A DNA stretch of 64,000 nucleotides, taken from NCBI RefSeq assembly GCF_000422285.1, contig NZ_AULM01000009.1, forward strand, positions 62,001 to 126,000. Reading direction: 5' to 3'. The notes under the pieces were generated by a model. That model made no database searches. It had not been told where the DNA came from and saw only the letters and a list, made by a program, of their open reading frames with translations. This DNA is from Desulfatiglans anilini DSM 4660. GTDB lineage: Bacteria; Desulfobacterota; DSM-4660; Desulfatiglandales; Desulfatiglandaceae. Position 1 is the first letter of the stretch. Every line of letters starts with the position of its first letter. Shown here in pieces: positions 16,011 to 25,645 of this stretch. A program made the position numbers and the translations under genes.

Positions 16011-17825
16011 ATGGCACTTCAACGGCCCAAAGGCGGGTTCTGGGCAGGCACACCCCCCTGGATCATTCTCGGGGTCCTGGTGATTCTGGCCCCCCTCTTC
16101 GTCTTCTTGACCCTTCAGACCATCCAGCGGCGGAACGAGCTGACGACGGAGCTGCTCCTGGAAAAGGGGGAGGCCCTGATCCGCTCCTTCGAGGCAGGGG
16201 CACGCACCGGTATGATGGGGCAGCAATGGGGCGGAATGCAGGTCCAGCGACTGCTCGTGGAAACCGCCCGGCAGTCCGATATCCACTACCTGATGATCAC
16301 GGACGAAACAGGGCGAATCTTGGCCCACAGCGATTCCGCGCGGATCGGGGAGGCATACGGAGCCGGGTTGGACCTTGCCGGTATCGCCGCCTCTCAGGAA
16401 CTGAACTGGCGCCGCTTGAGCCCTCCCGGAGAGGATTCCCCCGTCTTCGAGGTGTTCCGCCCTTTTTCCCCCACACGGTCCGCCAGAGGGCACTTCATGC
16501 GCCACAGCCCCGGGCGGAACGGTCTGCGGCATCCGGATGCTCCCCAGGCCGACTGGTGCCGGCCGCACCTGGAAGGCGGCGACCCCGCTCCCGGAAGCCG
16601 CCAGATCGTCTTTGTCGGACTCGACATGGGCCCCATCGAAGCCGCCAGGGAGGACGACCTGCGGCACACGGTTGTCACGGCCGGCATCCTTCTCCTCATC
16701 GGGCTGACGGCGATGTCTCTGCTCTTTCTCGCGCAGGCCTACCGGTCCACCCGAACCGCCTTGTCGAGCGTTCAGGCCTTCACCGGGCACCTCATCGAGC
16801 GGATGCCTGTCGGTCTCATTGCGGTCGACCCCGACGGCCGGTTCACCTCCGTCAATCAAACTGCGGGGCGTATGCTCGGAGTCCAGACCCGTGACATGCT
16901 CGGCAAGCCAGCCCGGGAGCATCTCCCGGAGGCGCTGCTTACCGTCGTCGACGCCGTCGCCGAAACGCATCAGCCGATGGAACAGGAGGTGGCGCTCCCC
17001 TCAAAGCAAAACGGGCCCCTGCCCTGCGACGTGATGGGAACCCTGCTTCGAAGAGATGATGGCACCCCCCTCGGTGTCCTGATCGTTCTCAGGGACCTCT
17101 CGGAAATCCAGCACCTCAAACGGGAGGTCGCCAGAAGCCAGCGCCTCGCATCCGTCGGCAAACTGGCGGCCGGGGTCGCCCACGAGATCCGGAATCCGCT
17201 CAGTTCCATCAAAGGATTCGCGACCTGGTTCAAGCAAAGGCACCACGAGGATCCGGCCGACCGCAAGACCGCGGACATCATGATCCAGGAAGTCGACCGT
17301 CTGAACCGCGTGATTTCCCAACTGCTGGAATTCGCCCGCCCGCCGGCCCTGCATCGGGAGCCGACCGACATCGGGGCCCTGGTGCTCCGCTCGCTCGAAA
17401 CGGTGCGCGATCAGGCGGAAAGGCGGCGAATCCGCATCGAAACGGACTTAGAACCGATGGACCGGCCCATAAGCCTCGACCGTGACCGCATCAACCAGGT
17501 GCTCCTGAATCTGTATCTGAACGCCATGGAGGCGATGGGGGAAAATGGGGTGATACGCGTCGCCGTCAAACGGGAGGTGGCATCCGGGGCCCTTGCCATC
17601 AGGATTACCGACACCGGCAAAGGGATTGCGGAGCAGGATCTGCAGAACATTTTCGATCCCTATTTTACGACCAAACCGTCCGGCACCGGCCTGGGACTGG
17701 CCATTGTACACACCATTGTCGAGGCCCATGGGGGTGAAACGCTGGTGCAAAGCAGCCCGGGGGCCGGGACCACCGTGACGGTGCGGCTGCCTGCAGATGC
17801 GCACGAGAAAGGATCACCGGTCTGA
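16011..17825 (+). CDS. ZraS-like membrane sensor histidine kinase
   Basis: The 604-residue protein has a first membrane segment at about 18-37 (WIILGVLVILAPLFVFLTL), a periplasmic sensor with the ZraS-type start ARTGMMGQQWGG and LMITDETGRILAHS, a second membrane segment at about 221-245, a PAS domain (IERMPVGLIAVDPDGRFTSVN), a HisKA dimerisation domain with phospho-acceptor His391 (GVAHEIRNPLSSIKGF) and an HATPase_c domain ending with GTGLGLAIVHTIVEAHGG. ZraS senses zinc or envelope stress in enterobacteria; the ligand here is unknown. It precedes the matching response regulator by 117 bp. Confidence 0.9.
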   Translation: MALQRPKGGFWAGTPPWIILGVLVILAPLFVFLTLQTIQRRNELTTELLLEKGEALIRSFEAGARTGMMGQQWGGMQVQRLLVETARQSDIHYLMITDETGRILAHSDSARIGEAYGAGLDLAGIAASQELNWRRLSPPGEDSPVFEVFRPFSPTRSARGHFMRHSPGRNGLRHPDAPQADWCRPHLEGGDPAPGSRQIVFVGLDMGPIEAAREDDLRHTVVTAGILLLIGLTAMSLLFLAQAYRSTRTALSSVQAFTGHLIERMPVGLIAVDPDGRFTSVNQTAGRMLGVQTRDMLGKPAREHLPEALLTVVDAVAETHQPMEQEVALPSKQNGPLPCDVMGTLLRRDDGTPLGVLIVLRDLSEIQHLKREVARSQRLASVGKLAAGVAHEIRNPLSSIKGFATWFKQRHHEDPADRKTADIMIQEVDRLNRVISQLLEFARPPALHREPTDIGALVLRSLETVRDQAERRRIRIETDLEPMDRPISLDRDRINQVLLNLYLNAMEAMGENGVIRVAVKREVASGALAIRITDTGKGIAEQDLQNIFDPYFTTKPSGTGLGLAIVHTIVEAHGGETLVQSSPGAGTTVTVRLPADAHEKGSPV

Positions 17826-17942
17826 GAACACGCAGCGGCCACTCGATCATCAACGGCAAAGTCGGCCGTCTGGATTCCGGCGGGGAGGCACCGCCCGAGA
17901 CAGCGGCGGCAGGACGAGGCCATCATCGAAAGGAGTCATGGG

Positions 17943-19319
17943 GTGCAGCAGAAAGGGACCATCCTGATCGTCGACGATGATACGGCCCATCGGACGATGC
18001 TCTCGACGTTGAGCGAAGGATGGGGATATACCGTCGTCGAAGCCGCCGACGGAGAGGAGGCCATCGCCAAGGCCCGTGAGCAGGCCTTCGACCTGATCCT
18101 GATGGACATCCGCATGCTCAAGGTCTCGGGCCTCGAGGCTTTGAGCGCCATCAAGGCCTTCAATCCCGCCATCCCCATCATCGTCATGACGGCCTACGCA
18201 TCGGTCGAAACGGCCGTGAGCGCCCTGAAGCAGGGCGCCTACGACTATCTCACGAAGCCGCTCGATTTCGACGAACTGCAGCTGACCATGGAAAGGGCAA
18301 TGGAGCATCTGCGCCTGAAGGAAGAAAACCGGCGGCTCAAAGAGATACTGGGTGAAACCTTCGATGCGCGGCGGATCATCGGCTCGAGCCCCGCGATGCT
18401 CAAACTGCTCCAAACCGTTGCGAGGGTTGCGCCTTCGGAGGCGACGGTCCTGATCAGCGGGGAATCCGGCACGGGAAAAGAACTCGTCGCTGCCGCCATC
18501 CATTTCAACAGCCCCCGGAAGGACGGGCCGTTCGTCAAGATGAACTGCGCAGCGCTGACCGAGACCCTCCTCGAATCGGAGCTGTTCGGTCATGAAAAGG
18601 GCGCCTTCACAGGCGCCCACCGCCTCAAGGAGGGGAAGTTCCGGCAGGCGCACGGCGGCAGCCTCTTCCTCGACGAGGTCGGCGAAATGCCCCTCTCCAT
18701 GCAGGCGAAGCTCCTCCGGGTGCTGCAGGAAAGGGAGCTCGTCCGTGTAGGCGGCGAACAGGTGCTGAAGGTCGACGTCCGCGTCATCGCCGCCACCAAT
18801 CGGGACCTGCCCGAGTCCGTCCGGGACGGCCGCTTCAGGGAAGACCTGTACTACCGGCTGAACGTGGTCGGGCTGGAGGTCCCTCCTCTGAGGGAAAGAA
18901 GGGAGGACATTCCCTTGCTGGCGGAGCATTTCTTGAAGCAGTTTGCGGAAAAGAACCGCAAGACCCTCAAGGGATTGACCCCTCAGGCGATGGACCGGCT
19001 GCTCCGCTACCCCTGGCCGGGAAATGTGCGCGAACTGATGAACGTCATCGAACGCGCGGTGGTCCTGGCACGCAGCGAGGTTCTGGATACCGAGGACCTC
19101 CTCCTGGAACGCGCGCCCGAGGGTGTGGAAGGCTCAGCCGGCCCACCGGAGACCAAGGAGATGGGGCCGGCGGACATTCCGCTCGAAGAAGTGGAACGGA
19201 TGACCATCCTGAAGACCCTTGAATCGGCGGCTGGAAACAAGAGCGAAGCGGCCCGGCGCCTTGGAATCACCCGGCGGACGCTGCATCAAAAACTGAAGAA
19301 ATACGGAGTGATGCCGTAA
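17943..19319 (+). CDS. ZraR-like sigma-54-dependent response regulator
   Basis: Domain order in the 458 residues is a receiver with Asp55 as the phosphorylation site (LILMDIRM), an AAA+ sigma-54 activator domain with Walker A GESGTGKE (about 173-180), the sigma-54-contacting GAFTGA loop and GNVRELMN, and a C-terminal Fis-type helix-turn-helix (NKSEAARRLGITRRTLHQKL). It should activate a sigma-54 promoter when phosphorylated by the upstream kinase. The start is a GTG at 17943 with AAGGAG about 8 bases upstream; a nearby ATG at 17938 is out of frame. Confidence 0.94.
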   Translation: MQQKGTILIVDDDTAHRTMLSTLSEGWGYTVVEAADGEEAIAKAREQAFDLILMDIRMLKVSGLEALSAIKAFNPAIPIIVMTAYASVETAVSALKQGAYDYLTKPLDFDELQLTMERAMEHLRLKEENRRLKEILGETFDARRIIGSSPAMLKLLQTVARVAPSEATVLISGESGTGKELVAAAIHFNSPRKDGPFVKMNCAALTETLLESELFGHEKGAFTGAHRLKEGKFRQAHGGSLFLDEVGEMPLSMQAKLLRVLQERELVRVGGEQVLKVDVRVIAATNRDLPESVRDGRFREDLYYRLNVVGLEVPPLRERREDIPLLAEHFLKQFAEKNRKTLKGLTPQAMDRLLRYPWPGNVRELMNVIERAVVLARSEVLDTEDLLLERAPEGVEGSAGPPETKEMGPADIPLEEVERMTILKTLESAAGNKSEAARRLGITRRTLHQKLKKYGVMP

Positions 19320-19399
19320 AGCCTGGCTCGCCATGGAACCATCCTCGATCCGGCGAGCGGCGGATCTTTTTCAAACGATCATCCAACTGAGAGGAACCG

Positions 19400-21142
19400 T
19401 TGCTGAAACGCCCGAAATTGGACTCTCTCCAGAAGAAAATCGCCGTTTTTCTGCTTTTGCCGCTGACGATCGCATTGCTCGGCCTGGGGTTTTTCGGTTT
19501 CTTTTTCGCGAAGGAAGTCATGCTGAACGAGTGGCGGGAGGCGGCCATCCTCAAGCTGCAGCGGTCCGCCCACCACATCGACATGCGCCTCCAGGCCCCC
19601 ATCGAGTGGATGGAGATGTTTCATCGCACGGGAAGGCTCGAGGACAACGACGCTCAGCAGTGGATCCTCGATGAGCTGCGGCAGATGCCGGGTGTCCTGA
19701 ATGTTGCGCTGACCTGGCTGGACCCCCGGCACATGTCCGTACCCGGCTTCACCGGCCACGGCGGCATGATGGACCGGCAGCCCGGAAGCGGCATGAGCAT
19801 GAGCATGAGGATGATGCGTTTCGAGCAGGCGAGGATAGCGGACGTCAGCCCTCCCGCCTACAATACGCTGACCGGTGAGCAATCCGTCACCCTCACCTCG
19901 CAGCTGAACGACGAGAGGGGAGAAACGCTGGGGATCCTGACGGTCACCATCAGCTTCGATTACATCATGCAGGACATCCTCAATCTGAGCTGGTGGCAAA
20001 GCGACACCGTCTATCTCGTCGACCGGCACGGGCGCATCATCTCACAGACCGCCCGGGCGCCCCTGACGCGCAAGCGGCTGGGAGAAACGGGCGACCCGCT
20101 CGAACTGGAGCTGCTTCTCCAGATCCAGAACAACTCTCACGGCACCATCCTCGGCCCGGGGCACCCGCCGGAGATGGTCTGGGGATATTACCACATCGAG
20201 GAGGCTCCCTGGACCATCGTCCTGTTCGCATCGGGGAAAAGGGTGCTTGCCCCGATCCTCACCTTCAGGCTCTACTATGGCATAGCAGCCTCCCTTTCGA
20301 TCCTCGTCCTCATTGGGTTCATCCGCTTCATGGTCGGCCGTTCGGTCAAGAGCATCGCCGAACTCTCCCGGGCAGCCGAAAGGGTGGCCGTCGGCGATTA
20401 CCGGACTTTAGAGGAAGCCGGATCCGACGAGATCAGCCAACTCGTTCGGAGCTTCAACACCATGGTGGAGGGCCTCAAGGAGCGGGACCTCATCGTGGAC
20501 ACCTTCGGGCGTTACATGGATCCCGACATCGCCAGACAGCTCATGCAGCGTCCGGAATCCCTCAGGATGGGAGGAGAAAAGCGGGAAGTGGCCATCCTCA
20601 TGTCCGACCTGAGGCATTTCACGCCCATCTGTGAAACGCGCCGCCCCGAGGAGATCATCCGCATCCTCAACCGGTATCTTTCGGCCGTCATTCCGATTAT
20701 CCAGGAACATCACGGCATCATCGTCGATTTTTTCGGGGACGGCATCCTCGCCTTCTTCGATCCGCTGGACGGGCCCGTCGCACCCTCCGCGCGGCATGCC
20801 GCCGCCTGTGCGGTCGAGATGCAGGAGGCTATGACCGCTTTGAACCGCGCCGCCCCCCGCCTCGGACTGCCGGAACTCCACATGGGCATCGGCCTGCACG
20901 CCGGAGAGGTCGTCGTCGGGAACATCGGGTCCGAGGCCCGCGCCAAATACGGGATCGTCGGGGCGCCGGTGAATCTCACCCAAAGGATCCAGTCCGAGGC
21001 CCTCCCCGGTCAGGTCGTATGCTCCGATGCGATCGGCCGGTACATTTTCGCGGATCACCGGCCCGTCAGCATGGTCGCCGTAAAACTGAAGGGGGTCACC
21101 AATCCAGTCAACGTGAGCGTCATCCACCAAGCAACATCTTGA
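19400..21142 (+). CDS. Membrane class III adenylate/guanylate cyclase with HAMP domain and Met-rich sensor
   Basis: A TTG start after GAGAGGA gives 580 residues: membrane segment 1 (about 14-36), an extracytoplasmic sensor, membrane segment 2 (about 292-315), a HAMP linker (RAAERVAVGDYRTLEE) and a class III catalytic domain. Metal-binding Asp residues are in MSDLRHFT and FFGDGILAFF, and transition-state Asn/Arg in VNLTQRIQ. The base-specifying Lys of adenylate cyclases aligns with Asp (VDFFGD) and the partner Asp with Ala (IVGAPVN), so the substrate is not certain. The sensor contains a Met/His-rich stretch (HGGMMDRQPGSGMSMSMRMM) that could bind copper. It follows the ZraSR-like pair and precedes a cyclic-nucleotide-binding protein. 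Confidence 0.88.
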   Translation: MLKRPKLDSLQKKIAVFLLLPLTIALLGLGFFGFFFAKEVMLNEWREAAILKLQRSAHHIDMRLQAPIEWMEMFHRTGRLEDNDAQQWILDELRQMPGVLNVALTWLDPRHMSVPGFTGHGGMMDRQPGSGMSMSMRMMRFEQARIADVSPPAYNTLTGEQSVTLTSQLNDERGETLGILTVTISFDYIMQDILNLSWWQSDTVYLVDRHGRIISQTARAPLTRKRLGETGDPLELELLLQIQNNSHGTILGPGHPPEMVWGYYHIEEAPWTIVLFASGKRVLAPILTFRLYYGIAASLSILVLIGFIRFMVGRSVKSIAELSRAAERVAVGDYRTLEEAGSDEISQLVRSFNTMVEGLKERDLIVDTFGRYMDPDIARQLMQRPESLRMGGEKREVAILMSDLRHFTPICETRRPEEIIRILNRYLSAVIPIIQEHHGIIVDFFGDGILAFFDPLDGPVAPSARHAAACAVEMQEAMTALNRAAPRLGLPELHMGIGLHAGEVVVGNIGSEARAKYGIVGAPVNLTQRIQSEALPGQVVCSDAIGRYIFADHRPVSMVAVKLKGVTNPVNVSVIHQATS

Positions 21143-21219
21143 CACGGGTCGCGCAAAACGCTACGCTCCCCTGGCATCTATTTCCAACCAAGGCAGGCAC
21201 TGGGAACGAGGCGGACCGA

Positions 21220-24200
21220 ATGCGAAACCTCTTGAGCAAGTGGCTCAAAATCTACCCCGACGAGTTCGGTCTGTTCATCTGGTCAACCCTGCTCCTTTTT
21301 CTGATTAGAAGCGGCAACGTCCTCTTCGACAACTTCGCTGAAACCGCCTTCCTGAAGCGCTTCGGCGTCGAATATCTCCCTGTCGTCTACATGGTCAACT
21401 CCATAACCACCTTTGTCCTCATGGGCATCGTGACGGGGATTATGGTCAAGCTGCCGGGGAGCCGCCTGCTCGCCTACATGCAGCTCTTCTGCGGCCTCAG
21501 CGTCGCAGCGCTGAGGCTGGTCATTCCATTGGGCTTCGACTACATCTACCCGCTCTTCTTCATCCTCAAGGCGCAATACGAGGTCCTGCTGGGCCTGGTC
21601 TTCTGGAACCTCGCGAACGACCTCTTCAACACCCGCCAATCGAAGCGTCTCTTTCCGCTCATTACAGCGGGAGGAGTCCTCGGCGGTGTGATCGGCAGCT
21701 TCGCGACCCCGTCTCTGGCCAAGGCCATCACCATCGACAACATCCTCTGGATCTACCTGGCCGTGTCAATGCTCGGGGCCTTCATGGTGCAGCGGATGGG
21801 GGTGCGCTTCCCCTCCATCCTGTTCATCGACAGCCCCGACCAGGAAAAAGGGAAGAAAAAGAAAAACCGCAGTTCGCTGATCGAGGAGTTCAAAAAAGTC
21901 GGTCCGATGATCAAGGAATCGAAGCTGGTCAAGATCCTCGTGGTCCTGACGCTGATGCCCAATATCGTCATCCCGATCATCAACTACCAGTTCAACTTCG
22001 CAGCGGATCAGCAGTTCGCCACCGAAAGCGGCATGCTCCTGTTCTTCGGCTATTTTCGGGGGGCGATGAACGTGATCAGTCTCGTCATCCTGCTCTTCGT
22101 AGGCCGCATCTACGGCCGGTGGGGGCTGCCGGTGGCCCTCATGTTCCACCCCTTCAACTATATTCTTGCGTTCCTGGCCTTCCTCTTCCGCTTCGACATC
22201 CTCTCCGCCATGTACGCGCGGATTTCCACTACCGTACTCCGGAATACCATCAACAACCCCGGGCGCGCCGTCCTGGTCGGCCTCGTACACCCGGCCTACC
22301 GCGCCGTCATCCGGCCTTTCCTCAGGGGCACGATCGTCCGGATCGGCACCCTGGCAGGCTCCGGCATCATCATGCTCTGCGAGGGGCTGATCCATCCCCG
22401 CTTCCTGTCGGTCATAGCCTGTACTTTCGTAGGCATCTGGCTGCTTGCGACCTTCATCCTCAAGCGGGATTACCCCAAAATCCTTCTGGACCTCATTTCG
22501 CGCAACATGCTCGACCTGAAATCCATCGAAGGCAAAGAGCTGAACCAGATCTTCACCGACCGGAAGGTCCGCACAGAACTGACCGAGGCCTGCGCCTCCA
22601 GCCGGAACGACGATTGCCTCTGGTATGCCAGGCTCTTGAAATCCCTGGACGTGAGCGGCCTCGACGACGTCATCCTCTCGGCCTTGCCCCAACAGGATGA
22701 AAAAACCCGCATCGCCCTCCTCGCCATGCTGTCGCCCCAAGCCGGCGAGAAGGCCATTCCCGTCCTAGAGTCTCTTTCCGCCGAGGCGGGCCCCGAGCTC
22801 ATGGCGGCGATTCTCCAGGCATCGAACCGGCTGCCGGCCGGTCTCTCGAGGGATTTCAACCTCAAGGTCATCGACGCGCGGCAGGATCCCCTCATCAAGG
22901 CCTGGGCCGTCGCGGGGCTCTATCCGCAGGCGCCCTCCGACTACGCATCGATCGTGGCGGATTGGTTCGCATCCGGCCATCTCGAAGGGAAGAAGGCCGC
23001 CGCCATCGCCGCCGGCGGCTCGGGAGACGGAGCCTATCTTCCCCGGCTCCAAAAGATGCTCGCCAAGGAAGACGACCCGGCCTTGCTGGTCCTGGTGCTC
23101 GAGGCCATCAGGAGGCTCGCCCCGGCCGACATCAACGCGCTGGTGGAGCCCTTCCTCGGCCATCAGGAGGAAAACGTGAGGATGGCCGCCCTCCGGGCCT
23201 ACGTTATCGCAGACGATGCCGCCTCCCGGAGGGCCATCCGCCTGCTCGACGATCCATCCGATCTCATCCATGAATACGCCGCTGAAAAACTTCAGGAGGC
23301 CCCCTATCAAAGCGTCGAACTTTTCCTGGAATCCCTGACAGCACCCAGCCGCCGCGTGCGGGAGGGGCTCTTCCGGGTGCTCGAGACGCTGGACATCAAG
23401 GACCTCGACGTCATTCGCTTCGCCCGCAGCCAACTTCAGGAAGCTTATACCTGTCTGGTCGTGAAGGACGCGCTGTTGCAGCAGCCCGAATCCGAGCAAG
23501 GGCGGATGCTCGCCGACCACCTGGAGCAGAAGAAGGACCTCCTCGTCGAAAATATCATCCGGCTCCTCGCCGCTCAGGACACCTCGGGGCAGATGCGTTT
23601 GATCTGGCGGGGAATCTCCTCAACGAACAAGACCCAGCGATCCAACAGCATCGAGGCCCTCGACAGCCGCATCGACGCCTCGCTGTCGAAAATCCTGATG
23701 CCCCTGCTGGAAGGCCTTTCCGTCTCCGAGGCCCTCGAGACCGGACGGAAAAACTACTCCCTGCCGCGCTTCAATCCGTCGAACCCGTCGGATCTATACC
23801 GCTATCTGCTGACTTCGGGCGACTGGGTCAACGTGCTTTTCACCCTGAGCCTCGTTGCCGCTCAAGAGACCCCCATCGTGGAGAAAGAACATATCCAGGA
23901 ACTGACCGAAGCGGACAACCCGTTCGTGCAGCGGATGGCGCACCATGCGCTGCGCCGCCTGGAAGGCACCGGATCTGAAAGGAAGGATGACATGGAAGAG
24001 GAAATCACCATCCCTGACAAGGTGCTGCGTCTCAAGGGCATCCAGATCTTCGAAGGCCTCTCCGTCAACGAACTGGCTGCCATCGCCTCCGTCACCGAAG
24101 AGATCGTCGTCGAACCTGGCGAGATCGTCATCCGGGAAGGCGAATCGGGCGACACCCTGTACCTCATCATCCAAGGACGCGTCGCAGTCCTCAAGGGATA

Positions 24201-24456
24201 TGCCGAAAAAGCCGAAGGCAAAGAAGGGGTCGAACTCGCGCAGATCAGCGATGGGGACTACTTTGGGGAAATGGCCCTTTTCGAGGACGCCCCGCGCTCA
24301 GCCACCATTCGTACCCTGGACAAGAGCCGGCTGCTGGTCCTCCACAAGCGTGAATTCACCGAGATCGTCCGGGAATACCCCCAGATCGCGCTGCACATCT
24401 GCAGGGCCCTAAGCCAGCGGATCAGGGAGCTGCACAGCAAGGTCAGGACAGGATAA
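21220..24456 (+). CDS. Transporter-like membrane protein with HEAT repeats and a C-terminal cyclic-nucleotide-binding domain
   Basis: This 1078-residue protein begins with about 12 membrane segments (residues 10-430) of the NTP/NDP-antiporter or MFS-like type (FGLFIWSTLLLFLIRSGNVL; RLFPLITAGGVLGGVIGS). A long helical-repeat region with HEAT-like character follows (about 520-920; e.g. EENVRMAALRAYVIADDAASRRAI), and then a cNMP-binding domain (about 940-1065) with a phosphate-binding cassette FGEMALFEDAPRSATI that includes the key Glu and Arg. It lies 77 bp after the cyclase gene, so it is the obvious candidate effector of the nucleotide made there. The ATG at 21220 is chosen; the frame upstream overlaps the cyclase and is not protein-like. 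Confidence 0.85.
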   Translation: MRNLLSKWLKIYPDEFGLFIWSTLLLFLIRSGNVLFDNFAETAFLKRFGVEYLPVVYMVNSITTFVLMGIVTGIMVKLPGSRLLAYMQLFCGLSVAALRLVIPLGFDYIYPLFFILKAQYEVLLGLVFWNLANDLFNTRQSKRLFPLITAGGVLGGVIGSFATPSLAKAITIDNILWIYLAVSMLGAFMVQRMGVRFPSILFIDSPDQEKGKKKKNRSSLIEEFKKVGPMIKESKLVKILVVLTLMPNIVIPIINYQFNFAADQQFATESGMLLFFGYFRGAMNVISLVILLFVGRIYGRWGLPVALMFHPFNYILAFLAFLFRFDILSAMYARISTTVLRNTINNPGRAVLVGLVHPAYRAVIRPFLRGTIVRIGTLAGSGIIMLCEGLIHPRFLSVIACTFVGIWLLATFILKRDYPKILLDLISRNMLDLKSIEGKELNQIFTDRKVRTELTEACASSRNDDCLWYARLLKSLDVSGLDDVILSALPQQDEKTRIALLAMLSPQAGEKAIPVLESLSAEAGPELMAAILQASNRLPAGLSRDFNLKVIDARQDPLIKAWAVAGLYPQAPSDYASIVADWFASGHLEGKKAAAIAAGGSGDGAYLPRLQKMLAKEDDPALLVLVLEAIRRLAPADINALVEPFLGHQEENVRMAALRAYVIADDAASRRAIRLLDDPSDLIHEYAAEKLQEAPYQSVELFLESLTAPSRRVREGLFRVLETLDIKDLDVIRFARSQLQEAYTCLVVKDALLQQPESEQGRMLADHLEQKKDLLVENIIRLLAAQDTSGQMRLIWRGISSTNKTQRSNSIEALDSRIDASLSKILMPLLEGLSVSEALETGRKNYSLPRFNPSNPSDLYRYLLTSGDWVNVLFTLSLVAAQETPIVEKEHIQELTEADNPFVQRMAHHALRRLEGTGSERKDDMEEEITIPDKVLRLKGIQIFEGLSVNELAAIASVTEEIVVEPGEIVIREGESGDTLYLIIQGRVAVLKGYAEKAEGKEGVELAQISDGDYFGEMALFEDAPRSATIRTLDKSRLLVLHKREFTEIVREYPQIALHICRALSQRIRELHSKVRTG

Positions 24457-24586
24457 CCCCGGATCGGCACGAGATCTGTTCTGGAAAGGATCGGCACCCC
24501 TGACATCCTCAAAGAACCATAGCAGGCGCCGGGAAAAATACGGCCATCACCGTCCCTGACAGGGTGCCGCAGGCATCGTCGCGTCA

Positions 24587-25645
24587 TCAGGGCTTGTTTT
24601 CCCAGACCGTCGTCGAATAGTCATAGCCAAGGGTGCACGTGCGGCAGATATCCAGGCGGCCCTCGAAAAAGCGCTCCAGCATGCTGCGCCTGGCATCGGA
24701 ACTCCAGATCTCCCCCCAACGTCTTTCCCTGAGATTCCCGAAGGCGTATTCTCCGTCATAATCGATGCAGCAGGGCACCACCGCTCCGTCCGAGAGCACG
24801 AATCCCTGAAACAGCAGGCGGCAGACAGCCGTCTCCCGGTAGGGCCTGTACCCCTCCTGCCGCCGCGAGTACTTCCCCTGCCCGCCGGCCGCGAACCGGC
24901 CGAATGCTCCCGACGCCTCATTCCGGCTCCCGAAGCTCTCGAAACTGGGCTTCTTGAACTTGATCCGATCGACCCCGAGCCCCTGAATGAAGCGCTTCAG
25001 GGCCGCCTCCTTCGCTTCGTTGTAAGGGAACATGACCGTCTGCACCTGAATGAGGGGGGTGGACCGCTTCTGCCGGTTCCTTTCCCGGCGCAGGGCCTCG
25101 ATGCCTCTCAGGATCTTTTCGAGATCCGCCCCGCGGCGGTAAATCCCCAGATCGTTCTGCGTCATCCCGTCAAGGGAGATCGAAATCTTGTCGAGGCCGC
25201 TTCGGACGACCGCCTCGGCCTTCTCCTCCAGGAGCATCCCGTTGGTGGCGAAAAAGGTGTAAATCCCCCTGGTTTTCAAGCTTGCCACGATATCGAAGAC
25301 GGACCCGGACAAGAGCGGTTCCCCCATCAGATGAAGGCAGGCATAATGCATGGCAGGGTTGTCCGCGGCGATCCCTTCCACCCATTCGAGCGGCATCTCG
25401 GTATATCCCCGCCGCAGGTGGTGGGTCGAGCAGAGCGGGCAATTGAGGTTGCACCGGCTGGTGCTCTCGATCTGGAAGATGGTGGGCCGAAAGGCCTCAA
25501 CCAGTCTCACTTTTTCGGGCAGCGGCAGTTCTTTGAAGACGGCTTCCGCCCGGCTGTAAGCCTCGTCCTGCCGGGGCCCGGCCATCGCAGCCGCAAGCCG
25601 CCCCTCGTCAGGCTGCAGCGCCTGCAGCAAAGACCCCGATCTCAT
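24587..25645 (-). CDS. Radical SAM protein with SPASM-type C-terminus
   Basis: The 352-residue protein has a canonical CxxxCxxC cluster (Cys65, Cys69, Cys72 in CNLNCPLC) and a C-terminal SPASM-like cysteine set (SDGAVVPCCIDYDGEYAFGN, then CRTCTLGYD) that should hold an auxiliary iron-sulfur cluster. SPASM enzymes often modify peptides or act in cofactor synthesis. The start at 25645 has AGAGGA about 8 bases upstream and overlaps the previous gene by 38 bp, indicating translational coupling; an in-frame ATG at 25678 would overlap further. No precursor peptide gene is visible nearby. Confidence 0.88.
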   Translation of the reverse strand: MRSGSLLQALQPDEGRLAAAMAGPRQDEAYSRAEAVFKELPLPEKVRLVEAFRPTIFQIESTSRCNLNCPLCSTHHLRRGYTEMPLEWVEGIAADNPAMHYACLHLMGEPLLSGSVFDIVASLKTRGIYTFFATNGMLLEEKAEAVVRSGLDKISISLDGMTQNDLGIYRRGADLEKILRGIEALRRERNRQKRSTPLIQVQTVMFPYNEAKEAALKRFIQGLGVDRIKFKKPSFESFGSRNEASGAFGRFAAGGQGKYSRRQEGYRPYRETAVCRLLFQGFVLSDGAVVPCCIDYDGEYAFGNLRERRWGEIWSSDARRSMLERFFEGRLDICRTCTLGYDYSTTVWENKP

